Shown piece by piece: positions 27,594 through 37,379 of a stretch of 64,000 bases of DNA (the first letter of the stretch is position 1; the number at the start of each line of letters is the position of its first letter). This DNA is from JAXGMV01 sp040772085 (GTDB lineage Bacteria > Chloroflexota > Anaerolineae > Anaerolineales > Anaerolineaceae), in contig JAXGYU010000001.1 in assembly GCA_040772085.1 (NCBI GenBank), forward strand, positions 2,294,001-2,358,000, in the 5' to 3' direction. Under the pieces are notes generated by a model, which had not been told where the DNA came from, made no database searches, and saw nothing but the letters and a program-made list of their open reading frames with translations. Both the position numbers and the translations under genes were made by a program.

Positions 27594-27971
27594 TTATCCG
27601 CTCAGATGCTCATGCAGCATCTTCCAGCCTTTGCTGGTGTGTACCATAATGTTGGTGCCGCGCCCAAACCCTTTTTCAAGAATGCCGTTGATTTCGCACT
27701 CCCATTGGTATTTGTACCGGCAACAAGCGTTGTGAGCGTTGGTGTAAAGCCATTCCACATCAAATATGTGATATGTTTTGAACTTTATATGGTTGAAAGT
27801 ACTCGCCAGCGCCTGGAAAATCTGCTGTTTCCCTTTATAAGAACCATCAGCGAACCAATATTCAGCCTCATCATCGATGAGGTCAATCACTTTGCCGGCA
27901 TCCTGGGTATTGGTGAAATTGACATAGCGCCGCAGGAAAAGGTCTGCTTCATTTCTAAAACCTATCATCAC
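27594..27971 (-). CDS. NTF2-like (SnoaL/ketosteroid-isomerase fold) protein
   Basis: A 125-residue protein. An N-terminal helix (FLRRYVNFTNTQDAGKVIDLI) is followed by EAEYWFADGSYKGKQQIFQAL and ends in WKMLHEHLSG, the pattern of stand-alone NTF2-like proteins. No catalytic set is diagnostic. It stands alone between two minus-strand genes. Function unknown. Confidence 0.7.
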   Translation of the reverse strand: MMIGFRNEADLFLRRYVNFTNTQDAGKVIDLIDDEAEYWFADGSYKGKQQIFQALASTFNHIKFKTYHIFDVEWLYTNAHNACCRYKYQWECEINGILEKGFGRGTNIMVHTSKGWKMLHEHLSG

Positions 27972-28082
27972 TCACTCCTTCCTCTTGATTGCACCCCGGT
28001 GATTGCACACATTGGGGTTGAGGTTTGCGGTTTTGATTAGAAACCCCGATCCTGGAAAATAGTTTTGCGGATATCGCGAAAA

Positions 28083-28110
28083 GACCTGCACTTTATTCCA
28101 AGCGCAGGTC
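28083..28110 (-). terminator. hairpin downstream of the lipoprotein gene
   Basis: GACCTGC (28083-28089) pairs with GCAGGTC (28104-28110). On the minus strand the stem is followed by TTTTCG, 35 bp after the lipoprotein stop. Confidence 0.6.
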
Positions 28111-28144
28111 AGGTCATAAATACCAGATTAGCGAGTTGAGGGGT

Positions 28145-28993
28145 TCAAAAGCGGATACCGCACTCGTATTTGATCAGGGGTCTTGTCACATCGCTAAATT
28201 TACCGGGCGCGGTCAGATCGATGCTGGTTTCCATCTCGTAAAAACCACCCCACTTCGTAAAGAGCAGCAGCCGGATGACCGCATGATCCCCAGCCATCTC
28301 AACCCAAGGTTTTAAATCGAGCCCCTTCATCTTCCGTTGCACGTCAGCAGGCAATTCCGTGGTGAACGCTTCAACTTCTTCAGCAACGAGGAGCAGGTCT
28401 GATGCGTCACATAGCACTCGGGTGTCATTGTAATTCGCATGCCAGATCAGATTGTATTGACTGCCCAGTAAACGCAGGATGGCCAGCTCCAGATAGCTCT
28501 CAGGTGTGCCGTCAGGGACAACATATCGCAGGTAGTCCTGGGCGATTTGAAAAACTGAATCGGTTGCTTTCAACAAGCCTTCAGCCTGCATCGCCTTTTG
28601 CAAATCCTCCGGGGTGCCAAATGGCTTGCTGGTTGATTGGCGTGCATAGAGGACCGGCGCGCCCCCGAGACCATCTTCGACCATCACTGAATCAAGGACA
28701 TAGCCTTCCTTAACTTTGAGGTGGGTCATCAGGTTGAAATAGTTGGTCGGGTCAAAATCACCTTCGACCTGACGAAAATCGGCGATGCCAGAGACAATTT
28801 GCCGGCAATGCGGCTGCAGGTCGGATGCTGGTGGAATGAGCGTACTTGTGGATTGCATCATGGTCGGCTCCGGATTCGTAGATAGTGTCTGCGCGGGCGG
28901 CGATGATGCTAAAGGGGCGAGGTTGCAGCTTAAGCCCACGAACAACGATGCGATCATGAGCGAAAAAATCCTTGCTTTTACGTGAAAAGTCAT
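28145..28993 (-). CDS. lipoprotein of unknown function
   Basis: A 282-residue protein with a lipoprotein signal: charged start, hydrophobic core IFSLMIASLFV and lipobox GLSC at about residue 23. A Ser/Thr/Pro-rich linker (to about residue 55) precedes a globular domain with no motif I recognise. The domain contains FDPTNYFNLMTHLKV and ends SDVTRPLIKYECG. Conserved Cys pairs may form disulfides. It is not obviously in an operon with its neighbours. Real gene, unknown role. Confidence 0.72.
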   Translation of the reverse strand: MTFHVKARIFSLMIASLFVGLSCNLAPLASSPPAQTLSTNPEPTMMQSTSTLIPPASDLQPHCRQIVSGIADFRQVEGDFDPTNYFNLMTHLKVKEGYVLDSVMVEDGLGGAPVLYARQSTSKPFGTPEDLQKAMQAEGLLKATDSVFQIAQDYLRYVVPDGTPESYLELAILRLLGSQYNLIWHANYNDTRVLCDASDLLLVAEEVEAFTTELPADVQRKMKGLDLKPWVEMAGDHAVIRLLLFTKWGGFYEMETSIDLTAPGKFSDVTRPLIKYECGIRF

Positions 28994-29066
28994 TGGTTCC
29001 GTCCCTCTCCAATAATTATTTGTAAAGGTGACGAAAAAACAGAATGATTGTTCCCGGGTCTTTTAC

Positions 29067-31439
29067 TTAAATGTATTTGTTACGGATATATGGTTTGAGG
29101 AATTTTTCCTCAAATTCGGCTTTGGGGACCGGACGGCCCGTCAGGTAGCCCTGAACACGGTCGCAGCCAATTTCATTCAGAATGTCGAGCTGGCTCTGTT
29201 GTTCTACTCCTTCCGCGATGGTAGTCAGGCCGAGCTGCTTGGCGACCGTTGTAATGGCTTTGACAATCAACAGCTCCTTTGATCCGCTGCCGATGTTATC
29301 CACCAGTTCCTTGGCAATCTTTAATTCGCTGGCGTTGTATTTCACCAGATAGGACATGGACGAATAGCCGGTACCAAAATCATCAATAGAGATGCTGAAC
29401 CCCATCGCGCTCAATCGCGTGGTCGCGTCCAGGAATGGCGCTGATTCCATGGTGCTGCCTTCCGTAAGTTCAGCGGCAAGCCAATTAGGTTGGATCTGAT
29501 ACTTCTTGATGACCGATTCCGCGTGGGCGAACATGGTACTCAGGTTGAAGAGCTTCGGCGAGAAGTTGACACTCATGCGCATGTCCAACCCCCACACGCT
29601 GTTCCATTCCGCGATTTGTTTCGCGGCTGTATCGAGGGTCCAGAAACTGATCTCGCGGATAGCGCCATTGTTTTCAGCGATCGGGATAAATCTTCCGGGA
29701 GAGATAAAGCCAAGTTCCGGATGCTTCCAGCGTATCAGCGCTTCCATACCAACCAATTGCCGGTTGGAAATCTGAAATTGCGGTTGATAGTACAACTGGA
29801 AATTCGTGTCGGGATTAATGCCGCGCAGCATGAAGTCAAGTTTGATATCGAATTCAACCGCTTCAATCAGCTCGTTGCTGAAGAAGGCGTAAGGCTTGTC
29901 CCAGGCAAGTTGTTTGGCCCTTGTCAGTGCCAGGCTGGTGTACTTGAAGAGCGTATTCAGATCATCAGAGTCCTTGGGGAATTGCGTGATACCGATATTA
30001 CACTTTATTTGCAGTGTATAGTCATCGATCATCAACGGTTCTTCAATTTCTTTGACGATACGCAGGGCGTATTCTTCAACTTTCTCTTTGTCGGTCTCAA
30101 ACATGATGACGCCAAATTCATCACCACCCATCCTGGCGACAAAGAGATCTTTGTATTCATCCTTCTCCGACCTTTGAGCGAGACCGATCAGCACTTTGTC
30201 GCCGATCGCGTTGCCGTGCAAATTATTGATCATCTGGAAATTCAGAATGTCGATCTGCAGCAGGCTGAAGGGCGTGGTCTTTTCTTCAATCAGTTGGCTG
30301 AGGCGCTCGTAGAAATATCGGCGTGAGTAAATGCCAGTCAGAGGGTCCGTCGCGGCTTGCTTCTCGAGTTCAATATTTGCTTCGACCAATTCCAGGGTCC
30401 TGGATTGAACCGTTGATTCAAGACTCTTGGTGATTTTTTGTTCATTTAAATAGAATTGTTCATTCCTGTGAGAAATGATCACGATTTGCCTGACCAGGTA
30501 ATAAATGACGGACACCACCAGAACACGAATCAGCATCAGGCCGGTGAGCTGTTTGGTGGCAGCCATGATGAAGACTAGCGGGAGTATCCAGAAAAGCAGT
30601 GTGCCGCTTCTGAAGGACTGCAGAGCCTGTTGGTCCAGATCAAGGCTGCGACCGCGCTGCGTATAAAACTCCATCGTGATCGCGAATGTGAATAACGCGA
30701 AGACGCTGTAATAGAACTGATCGACATAGGAATTATCTGAATACAGGGAGAAAACAAATTGAAACAGGTATATAAAATCAAGCAAAACGAATAGCATAAC
30801 GCTCGCGCCGTACGCGACCTGTGAAGGCAACAGGTTGGCAATCTTGATGTTGGCCAGCATTACGATGATCAAAAACAGGATGCCAAGATCGATAGCTAAC
30901 GACGCGAACAAAATGACCAGATCCGTCCTGCTCATTTGCAGCAACTGCGGGTTGCGGTCGATCATGTTGAACCCGAGCATCAGGAAGACAATCAGGGTGG
31001 TAATCAGGTCAGTATAGAGCTGGATACGATGCCAGGCACGGATCCGGCTGGTGAAGTATCGAATAACAGAAACTAGGATGGCAAAATTAAATAATAAGTA
31101 GCCGAGTTGCAGATAAAAATTTGTTTCAGGGTTACCATTGCGCATCCACCTTGTGATGAACCAGAAGACGTCGGTGATACCCCAAGCCAGTAAGCCCATT
31201 GCCAAGGGCAGGTAGTAACGCTGGTTTCGCTCGAAGGCGCGAACGGCGATGAAGACGGCGATCGCGCAGGCGAGCGTGAAAACCGCGGACAAGAGATCCG
31301 CGATGTACAAATTTCTTACAACCGCGAAGTATTGGTATGCCAGGAAGAGGACAATGCTGATGATATAGAAAGCAGAATACAGACCTGTGTTCACAGATCT
31401 GTTTTCTACTTTTCTTAAATCGGGCGTTGTCCTTTGCAT
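29067..31439 (-). CDS. membrane GGDEF-EAL protein (cyclic-di-GMP turnover)
   Basis: This 790-residue protein has an N-terminal sensor of about nine helices (residues 15-330), a short coiled linker, a GGDEF domain with intact GGDEF at residues 438-442, and an EAL domain with EAL near 566. Phosphodiesterase residues all look present: the Asn in SVNFSPKLF, ELTE, DDFGTGYSS, the Lys in LKIAKELV, EGVE, and the Gln in VQGYLTGRP. The canonical Asp after LKI is Ala. Both synthesis and hydrolysis of cyclic-di-GMP are therefore possible. The membrane part resembles no sensor I can name. It stands alone. Confidence 0.9.
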   Translation of the reverse strand: MQRTTPDLRKVENRSVNTGLYSAFYIISIVLFLAYQYFAVVRNLYIADLLSAVFTLACAIAVFIAVRAFERNQRYYLPLAMGLLAWGITDVFWFITRWMRNGNPETNFYLQLGYLLFNFAILVSVIRYFTSRIRAWHRIQLYTDLITTLIVFLMLGFNMIDRNPQLLQMSRTDLVILFASLAIDLGILFLIIVMLANIKIANLLPSQVAYGASVMLFVLLDFIYLFQFVFSLYSDNSYVDQFYYSVFALFTFAITMEFYTQRGRSLDLDQQALQSFRSGTLLFWILPLVFIMAATKQLTGLMLIRVLVVSVIYYLVRQIVIISHRNEQFYLNEQKITKSLESTVQSRTLELVEANIELEKQAATDPLTGIYSRRYFYERLSQLIEEKTTPFSLLQIDILNFQMINNLHGNAIGDKVLIGLAQRSEKDEYKDLFVARMGGDEFGVIMFETDKEKVEEYALRIVKEIEEPLMIDDYTLQIKCNIGITQFPKDSDDLNTLFKYTSLALTRAKQLAWDKPYAFFSNELIEAVEFDIKLDFMLRGINPDTNFQLYYQPQFQISNRQLVGMEALIRWKHPELGFISPGRFIPIAENNGAIREISFWTLDTAAKQIAEWNSVWGLDMRMSVNFSPKLFNLSTMFAHAESVIKKYQIQPNWLAAELTEGSTMESAPFLDATTRLSAMGFSISIDDFGTGYSSMSYLVKYNASELKIAKELVDNIGSGSKELLIVKAITTVAKQLGLTTIAEGVEQQSQLDILNEIGCDRVQGYLTGRPVPKAEFEEKFLKPYIRNKYI

Positions 31440-31559
31440 AAAGGAATCTTAAATCGTCAAGGTTCCCTACATTTAGAACAAGTATATCAAGTGTTAATCC
31501 ATATGTCCATAATTATTTTACAGGTCATTGCTCTATTATGAACTTAAAGAGTATTTACA

Positions 31560-32876
31560 TCAATATTCCGCGTCAGCGGGCATGCCGGGTTTTAGTTTCC
31601 CGTCTCTATTGTCGAGTTGCAATTTGATGGCGTATACCGTCGCTGACCGGCTCTCGGAATTCTGAACATTCCGGGGGGTGAATTCAGCCTGGTCGGCGAT
31701 GTAGGTCACAACCCCGCTGAACCGCTGATTTGGGAAGGAATCGACTTTGACATTGATTTTCTGATTCAGACTGATCGCGCCGTATTGGTTTTCAGGGATA
31801 TAAACCGTCAGAGTCATTTCGTCCAGCTTGGCGATGGTGAGGATGACGCTTCCCGCGGCGGTCAGTTCGCCTTCTTCGATGTTACGGTTCATGACGGTGC
31901 CGTCCATAGTCGCGTAAACGCTCGCCTTGTCGAGCTGCAGTTTGATCAGCGACAGCGCGGCTTCCGCTTGCGCGTGGTTGGCTTTTGCCTGGGTGATGGC
32001 TGCTTCCGCGCCTTCGACTGCAGCTCTTGCCACGGCGACCTGGGCTGAATCGCTGCCGGTCTCGAGCGCTGAACGCGCGTCAACCGCGTTGTCATAGCGT
32101 GCCTGGGCAACGGCAACATCAGCGCGCGCTTTCAGCAAATCTTCGGCAGCAGAACTGCTGAGCAGGCTGTTGTATTTCATCAGCGCGGAATCAAACTCAA
32201 CCTGAGCTTCATCCAGCAACGATTCTGCAGCGCTGGTCAGCTCGTCGTTATTTGCTTTCTTGGCCTGGTCGAGCGTGCTGTTGGCGATTGTCAATTCTGC
32301 CTGGGCATTATTCAACCGATTTTCGACTGCCAGAAAGTCCTTATTGCTGAGTTTTTCCAGTTCTGATTTCAGATCTGATTGTCGGGTAATGAGTTCTTTC
32401 TCCGCAAGGTCAACCGCTGAATTCAGCGCGCTGAGCTGCTCGCTCTTCTGGAAATACCAGACGGGCTGGTAATCTTTCTCTGTGTCCTGAGACCAAGCCT
32501 GAGTGCGTGTAGCCATTTCCTGGGCTCGGGCGCCATACAGCGCCGCGTCTAATTGTTTTTCGACATAGACCAACTGCTTCTCCGCCGCTGTGACTGTCGC
32601 GGCTGCGGCATCACTGGCTGCTTTTGCCTGGTCATACTGCGCCTGTAATAGCTGCGAATCGAGCTTGAGGAGCAGGTCACCTTTCTTGACAATATCGCCT
32701 TCTTTGACTGCTATTTCCACGACCCTGCCGCTGATCTCGGGAGCGACACCGACCTGAACGGCGGACAACGTACCTGACGCCAGGTTCACGCCGCCGCTGG
32801 CCGAGGTGGTGCAGGCGCTGGCGGAGAATGCCAGAACCAGTAAGGCTGATAAGACGAAGATAAATGAACGTTTCAT
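31560..32876 (-). CDS. HlyD-type membrane fusion lipoprotein of an ABC exporter
   Basis: A 438-residue protein. The ATG at 32876 is followed by a lipoprotein signal with lipobox ASAC; an open frame to 32948 is overlap with the permease gene and is not used. GVAPEISGRVVEIAVKEGDIVKKGDLL is the lipoyl/biotinyl half-motif, followed by a long alpha-helical hairpin (about residues 70-310, Ala/Glu/Gln-rich) and the second lipoyl half with beta-barrel (SVYATMDGTVMNRNIEEGE and LTVYIPENQYG). It starts 25 bp after the permease gene and ends the four-gene exporter operon. Confidence 0.9.
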   Translation of the reverse strand: MKRSFIFVLSALLVLAFSASACTTSASGGVNLASGTLSAVQVGVAPEISGRVVEIAVKEGDIVKKGDLLLKLDSQLLQAQYDQAKAASDAAAATVTAAEKQLVYVEKQLDAALYGARAQEMATRTQAWSQDTEKDYQPVWYFQKSEQLSALNSAVDLAEKELITRQSDLKSELEKLSNKDFLAVENRLNNAQAELTIANSTLDQAKKANNDELTSAAESLLDEAQVEFDSALMKYNSLLSSSAAEDLLKARADVAVAQARYDNAVDARSALETGSDSAQVAVARAAVEGAEAAITQAKANHAQAEAALSLIKLQLDKASVYATMDGTVMNRNIEEGELTAAGSVILTIAKLDEMTLTVYIPENQYGAISLNQKINVKVDSFPNQRFSGVVTYIADQAEFTPRNVQNSESRSATVYAIKLQLDNRDGKLKPGMPADAEY

Positions 32877-32901
32877 GAGGAACTCTCCTTGAAGATCTCG
32901 G

Positions 32902-34035
32902 TTAGATGCGCTTTCTGAAGGCGAAAATGGAGGCAATGAAGTACACAATACTCAGCCCGACCATTGGCAATGTTGAACTATAGAGCAGCGACGCCGCGTC
33001 AGCCCCGCGGATGATGATGCCGCGGGTAATTTCGAGATAATGGGTCATCGGCAGCAATTCACTGTACCAGTAGGTAAGAGCGGGCATGTTGTTCCGCGAC
33101 AGCAGCAAACCCGTCAGAATGATGGCGGGGATCAGTACCACAAAGGTCGCCAGGTAGACCGCCTGCATTTGTGATTGGGAGATATTGGAAATCAGCACGC
33201 CCATACCCAGGGAGCCGACAATGAAAATGACGCTCAGCCTGATCAGATCCCAATAATTGCCCGCGACGGTAACGCCAAAGAGCAGATCGGAAAGCCAGAG
33301 CATGACATACAGGTTGGCGATACAGACCACCAGGTACGGGATGATCTTGCCCAGCATCAGCTCCCACGCTTTGATCGGTGTGACGATCAATTGTTCCATG
33401 GTGCCCTGCTCACGCTCCCTGACAATGGCGAGAGCTGATAGCAACAAAGTCTGCACCTGAAGCAGGATCGGAATCAGTCCGGGGATCATATAAAGCTGGC
33501 GGTTGCCTGTCGGGTTATACAGCATTTTGACGTTATCAATGATCGGCAGTTCCAGTTTATACGTCGCGCCGCTTTTCTCGATGCGCTGCACCAGCAATTC
33601 CTGCGAGGTCATCTGACTGATGGCAGCCAGCTTGAGCTGGATCGTCATGCTGTCGGTCGGGTTAGCGGAGCCATCCACGAATGCCTGAATCTCAACGGGC
33701 TCGTTGGTCCGCACCTTGCGAGAGAAATCCTCTGGAATGATGATACCGACGTCGGCGTAATCCTGGTCAATCAACGCTTTAAGCTCGCGGTAGCTATCCG
33801 CCTCAGAGAGCAGCTTGAAATCACGATTGGCTGTAAATTTGTTGATGAACGCCCGGCTCTCATCCGATTTGCTGAAGTCAACGACAACCATGCCCGAATC
33901 CAGATCGTCACCGGAGATGCCGTATCCCAGCAAGATCAGCAGGATGGCCGGCAGCAGCATGATCAAACCCAGCGTGCGCGGGTCGCGCAGCATATGTAAT
34001 ACTTCTTTTCGCATGATGGTAAAAAGTCGTTTCAT
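32902..34035 (-). CDS. ABC-2 type exporter permease
   Basis: A 377-residue YhhJ/YbhS-like permease. It has one helix at residues 22-40, an extracytoplasmic loop of about 130 residues (from DLDSGMVVVDFSKSDES), and five C-terminal helices. The motif REREQGTMEQLIVTPIKAWELMLGK is the family signature. It lies 3 bp after the second ATPase gene. Only one permease gene is present, although E. coli YbhFGSR-like systems have two, so this one probably works as a homodimer. Confidence 0.92.
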   Translation of the reverse strand: MKRLFTIMRKEVLHMLRDPRTLGLIMLLPAILLILLGYGISGDDLDSGMVVVDFSKSDESRAFINKFTANRDFKLLSEADSYRELKALIDQDYADVGIIIPEDFSRKVRTNEPVEIQAFVDGSANPTDSMTIQLKLAAISQMTSQELLVQRIEKSGATYKLELPIIDNVKMLYNPTGNRQLYMIPGLIPILLQVQTLLLSALAIVREREQGTMEQLIVTPIKAWELMLGKIIPYLVVCIANLYVMLWLSDLLFGVTVAGNYWDLIRLSVIFIVGSLGMGVLISNISQSQMQAVYLATFVVLIPAIILTGLLLSRNNMPALTYWYSELLPMTHYLEITRGIIIRGADAASLLYSSTLPMVGLSIVYFIASIFAFRKRI

Positions 34036-34038
34036 CTG

Positions 34039-35013
34039 TTACTCCTGAGCGCTGGTAAACCGTCTGTCGCTTGTGCCGCTGATCTTGCGCTGATCGCTGA
34101 CAATTGTCGTAAATGCATCTTCGAGCGAGGGTGTGATCACGTCCATCGAGCGGATGTCGATGCTGGCAGCCTCGATATGCTGCTTCAGCAAATCAATATG
34201 ATCCATGTCTGGCAATGTGGCATGCACCTGCACGCCGTGCATGGTGACATTGAGTACATCTGGACAGGCCAGAATTACTTCGTACAGTCTGGCGGGCTGG
34301 GGACTGTCAATCTGCAGCAGCACACCGGGCAAGCTGGCTTTGATCTCGTCCGGGCTGGCAAGCGCAACCAGTTCGCCCTGGTACATCATGCCGATCGTGT
34401 TGCAATAGTCCGCTTCATCCATGTAGTGGGTGGTAGCCAGAACGCTCTTGCCTTCGCCTGCCATGGTGTAGATGACATCCCAGAAATCACGGCGCGAGAG
34501 CGGGTCGACACCGGCTGTTGGCTCATCCAGGAAGATCATCATCGGGTCATGGACGATGGCGCAAGCCAGGGCAAGCCGCTGACGCCAGGCGCCTGAGAGA
34601 TTGCGGGTCAGTTCCTTTTTATGCGGTTCCAGACCAGCCAACTTCAGCAATTCCTGGATTCTGTCCGCGCGAATGGATGACGGCACCTGATAGATCGACG
34701 CATAAAACGAGATATTCTCATAGGCGCTTAAATCGTTGTAGAGCGAAAACTTCTGAGACATGTAGCCGATGCGCTTCTTGACCTCTTCAGGTTTCTTGGT
34801 GACATCATAGCCAAGCACGCGCGCTGAACCGCCGTTAGGGAGCAGCAACCCGCATAGAATGCGGATGGTGGTCGTTTTGCCGGCGCCATTTGGTCCCAGC
34901 AGGCCGAAGATCTCGCCTTGCGGAATGCTGAAAGAGATGTCGTTGACGGCTTTGAAATTGCCGAAGTGTTTCGAGAGGTGTTTGATCTCGACCGCAGGTT
35001 CGTTTTCAGTCAT
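34039..35013 (-). CDS. ABC-2 exporter ATPase (second in operon)
   Basis: A 324-residue ATPase with Walker A GPNGAGKTT, Walker B IFLDEPTAGVDP and H-loop ATTHYMDEADYC. The signature is NLSGAWRQRLALACAI rather than LSGGQ. A C-terminal domain of about 100 residues follows. The start overlaps the preceding ATPase by 8 bp. The two ATPases correspond to the fused halves of YbhF-type proteins. In this operon they drive export through the single permease. Confidence 0.92.
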   Translation of the reverse strand: MTENEPAVEIKHLSKHFGNFKAVNDISFSIPQGEIFGLLGPNGAGKTTTIRILCGLLLPNGGSARVLGYDVTKKPEEVKKRIGYMSQKFSLYNDLSAYENISFYASIYQVPSSIRADRIQELLKLAGLEPHKKELTRNLSGAWRQRLALACAIVHDPMMIFLDEPTAGVDPLSRRDFWDVIYTMAGEGKSVLATTHYMDEADYCNTIGMMYQGELVALASPDEIKASLPGVLLQIDSPQPARLYEVILACPDVLNVTMHGVQVHATLPDMDHIDLLKQHIEAASIDIRSMDVITPSLEDAFTTIVSDQRKISGTSDRRFTSAQE

Positions 35014-35959
35014 TGGCTTGCCGCTCCTCTCTGACCAGGTGGACGAACGCGTCTTCCATTGTCCGGCGTGACTTGCGCAAGAAACTCACGTTGAGATTTT
35101 CCTTGACGAATCGGTCATTCAAATCAGCGATCGCGTCCTCAAGGTTGTAGGTCAGCGGCAAGGTCAGGCGCAATGTGTCGCCAACCGGGTTCCAGTCCTG
35201 AATGTAAGGCGTCTCTGAAATGATCTGCCGGATAACTTTTCTTGGTTTGGCCTTGACCTCAAGCATTTGAGCGGGCAGGGCGGAGATGATCTGGTCAGGC
35301 GTGCCCTGAGTGAGAACCTCTCCTTCATATAACATGGCGATGGAATTGCAGCGCTCGGCTTCATCCATATAAGGCGTGCTGACGATTACCGTGACGCCAT
35401 CCCGTACAACTTCCGCAAGCAGCGCCCATAATTCCCGCCGGGAGACAGGATCGACGCCGGTAGAGGGCTCATCCAGAATCAGCAGCTTCGGGTTGTGGAC
35501 CATCGCGCTGGCGAGCGCCAATTTTTTCTTCATGCCGCCTGAAAGCTTGGCCGCCCGCCGCGATTCAAATTCTTTAAGGTGGGTGAATTCCAGCATGCGT
35601 TCGATGCGTTCTTTCTTGATCGTATTGGGCACGTGCTGGATGTCAGCAAAGAAGTTCAGGTTTTCGCGCAAGGAAAGGTCAGGGTATTGGCTGAAGTCCT
35701 GCGGCATATAGCCGATCATTTTCCGAATTGTTTCAGCCTGTTTGCGCAGATCTGCGCCAGCAATCGATCCGCTGCCAGAAGACGCGGGGAGTACGGTCGA
35801 GAGAATGCGCAGCAGCGTTGTTTTACCAGCGCCATCAGGCCCAACCAGGCCGAAAAGCGTACCTTCTTCAACCTGCAGGCTCACATCCTGGATGGCAGGC
35901 TTTTTCTTCTGCGCGGGAAAACGTTTGGTAATGTGGTCAACGCGTATGATCTCAGTCAA
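35006..35959 (-). CDS. ABC-2 exporter ATPase (first in operon)
   Basis: A 317-residue ATPase with Walker A GPDGAGKTT, signature KLSGGMKKKLALASAMV, Walker B LLILDEPSTGVDP and H-loop VSTPYMDEAERC (Pro where His is usual: STPYMDE against TTHYMDE). The missing H-loop His suggests that this NBD may be weakly hydrolytic, with the second ATPase as the active one. It is the first gene of the exporter operon, divergent from a two-component system across 160 bp. Confidence 0.92.
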   Translation of the reverse strand: MTEIIRVDHITKRFPAQKKKPAIQDVSLQVEEGTLFGLVGPDGAGKTTLLRILSTVLPASSGSGSIAGADLRKQAETIRKMIGYMPQDFSQYPDLSLRENLNFFADIQHVPNTIKKERIERMLEFTHLKEFESRRAAKLSGGMKKKLALASAMVHNPKLLILDEPSTGVDPVSRRELWALLAEVVRDGVTVIVSTPYMDEAERCNSIAMLYEGEVLTQGTPDQIISALPAQMLEVKAKPRKVIRQIISETPYIQDWNPVGDTLRLTLPLTYNLEDAIADLNDRFVKENLNVSFLRKSRRTMEDAFVHLVREERQAND

Positions 35960-36059
35960 TTTGAGCTCCTGTCAATACGGTGTAAGTTATACCCAGAGGC
36001 GTAATAAAACCGTAGGTGATGACTACCATCAAAGAGGGTGACGCGCGCAACCACCTCAC

Positions 36060-36073
36060 ATGACACGCGTCAT
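36060..36073. promoter_or_regulatory. candidate response-regulator site between exporter operon and two-component system
   Basis: ATGAC-ACGC-GTCAT is a near-perfect palindrome in the 160-bp divergent region, with a further TGACGCG half-site at 36039-36045. NarL/LuxR-type regulators bind such sites. The assignment is by position and symmetry only. Confidence 0.35.
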
Positions 36074-36119
36074 ATTCATAGGCGAAATACTCAACCGCGG
36101 TGCCCATTAATGCTATTAT

Positions 36120-37379
36120 TTGTTTATGGATCGCCCCGTTGAACCCGGTTTATTGAAACTGTTCCGCTATTTCGCTGGTGTTGGCATTCTCTACTTTGCC
36201 ATCCTCTGGCTTTACGCATCGCTGGGACTGGACGAAACCAACACGCTCGGATTTCAGTCACAATTCAATGTTGTAGTCAACGTCGTATTGTTCATCTATC
36301 TTTCCATCGGATGGCTGGAGAAGAAGCTGCGGCGATACTATCTGCCTATCGCGCTGGCCGCTTATAGCGTGGCGACGGTGCTGAGCAGTCTGATTTACTT
36401 CGTCGATCCCAGTACGAGCATTTTTGTATTTCTATCCCGATCGTGGGCGCTCTTTCCAATCCTCTTTATCCCGCTGGTGTTCATTGCCTGGCAGTACCGC
36501 TGGTACGAAGTGATGGCTTATAACATTTTTGTCAACGGCTTCGAACTGCTCCTGTCACTCTACTTTATCAAGCACATTACCATCTCAACCATTCCATTTG
36601 CTGCCATGCCAATCGTACGGGCATTCGCGTTCGGCATTGTCGGGCATATTGTGCTCGAGCTGGTGGAGACTCAAAGGCAGCAGAAGCTGAGGCTGATACA
36701 GGCCAACCTCAAACTTGGTCAGTTTACCAACACGCTGGTGCAGCTAGCGGAGAGCCGTGAGCGCAATCGCATTGCCCGCGAGCTGCACGATACTCTCGCG
36801 CATACGCTCAGCGGCGTCGCGGTTAATCTGGAGGCGACAAAAACATTGCTGCCGGCTGAGGGCAGCGACGTCAACGACATGCTGGACCATTCGCTGGCAG
36901 CCGTCAGGGTTGGTTTGAATGAAACCCGCCGGGTGTTGCAAAACCTGCGCGCGCAGCCGCTGGAAGATGTCGGTTTGGTTCAGGCAATGTCTGAGCTGGT
37001 CAAATCTTTCGCTGGCACCGTTGACCTGGAAGTAAGGTCCGAGATCGATGATGATTTGCCCGCCATGCCGCCGGCTGTGGAGCAGGCATTGTACCGGGTC
37101 ACCCAGGAATCGCTGGAGAATGTCCGGCGCCATGCCGGCGCGAAGCAGGTGTTGGTTACAATGAAGCGCGTGGAGAAAGCTGTTGTGCTCGAGATCAGGG
37201 ATGACGGGAAGGGTGTCAGAGATATTTCGTCAGCCGGCAGCGGTCACTTTGGTATAGAAGGCATGAAGGAAAGGGCGGCTGCCATTGGCGCTGAAATGCG
37301 GATCACCAGTTCGCCTCAGCAAGGGACAGCCGTGCGCATGGAATGGGAGGGACTCAATGATCAGAGTGCTGATCTGTGA
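36120..37379 (+). CDS. NarL-type sensor histidine kinase
   Basis: A 419-residue membrane kinase with six or so helices (about residues 15-190), a HisKA_3 dimerisation domain with phospho-acceptor His223 in RNRIARELHDTLAHTLSG, and a HATPase_c domain (ESLENVRRHAGAKQV, EIRDDGKGV, GHFGIEGMKERAAAIG). It resembles DesK/LiaS-type kinases, which sense membrane or cell-envelope state. ATG at 36126 is an alternative start. The 3' end overlaps the regulator gene by 23 bp. The divergent ABC exporter is a plausible target. Confidence 0.92.
   Translation: MFMDRPVEPGLLKLFRYFAGVGILYFAILWLYASLGLDETNTLGFQSQFNVVVNVVLFIYLSIGWLEKKLRRYYLPIALAAYSVATVLSSLIYFVDPSTSIFVFLSRSWALFPILFIPLVFIAWQYRWYEVMAYNIFVNGFELLLSLYFIKHITISTIPFAAMPIVRAFAFGIVGHIVLELVETQRQQKLRLIQANLKLGQFTNTLVQLAESRERNRIARELHDTLAHTLSGVAVNLEATKTLLPAEGSDVNDMLDHSLAAVRVGLNETRRVLQNLRAQPLEDVGLVQAMSELVKSFAGTVDLEVRSEIDDDLPAMPPAVEQALYRVTQESLENVRRHAGAKQVLVTMKRVEKAVVLEIRDDGKGVRDISSAGSGHFGIEGMKERAAAIGAEMRITSSPQQGTAVRMEWEGLNDQSADL

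Noticed and set aside
36744..37133. Minus-strand frame opposite the histidine kinase
   Set aside because: It is antisense to the HisKA_3 and HATPase motifs, without a ribosome site.
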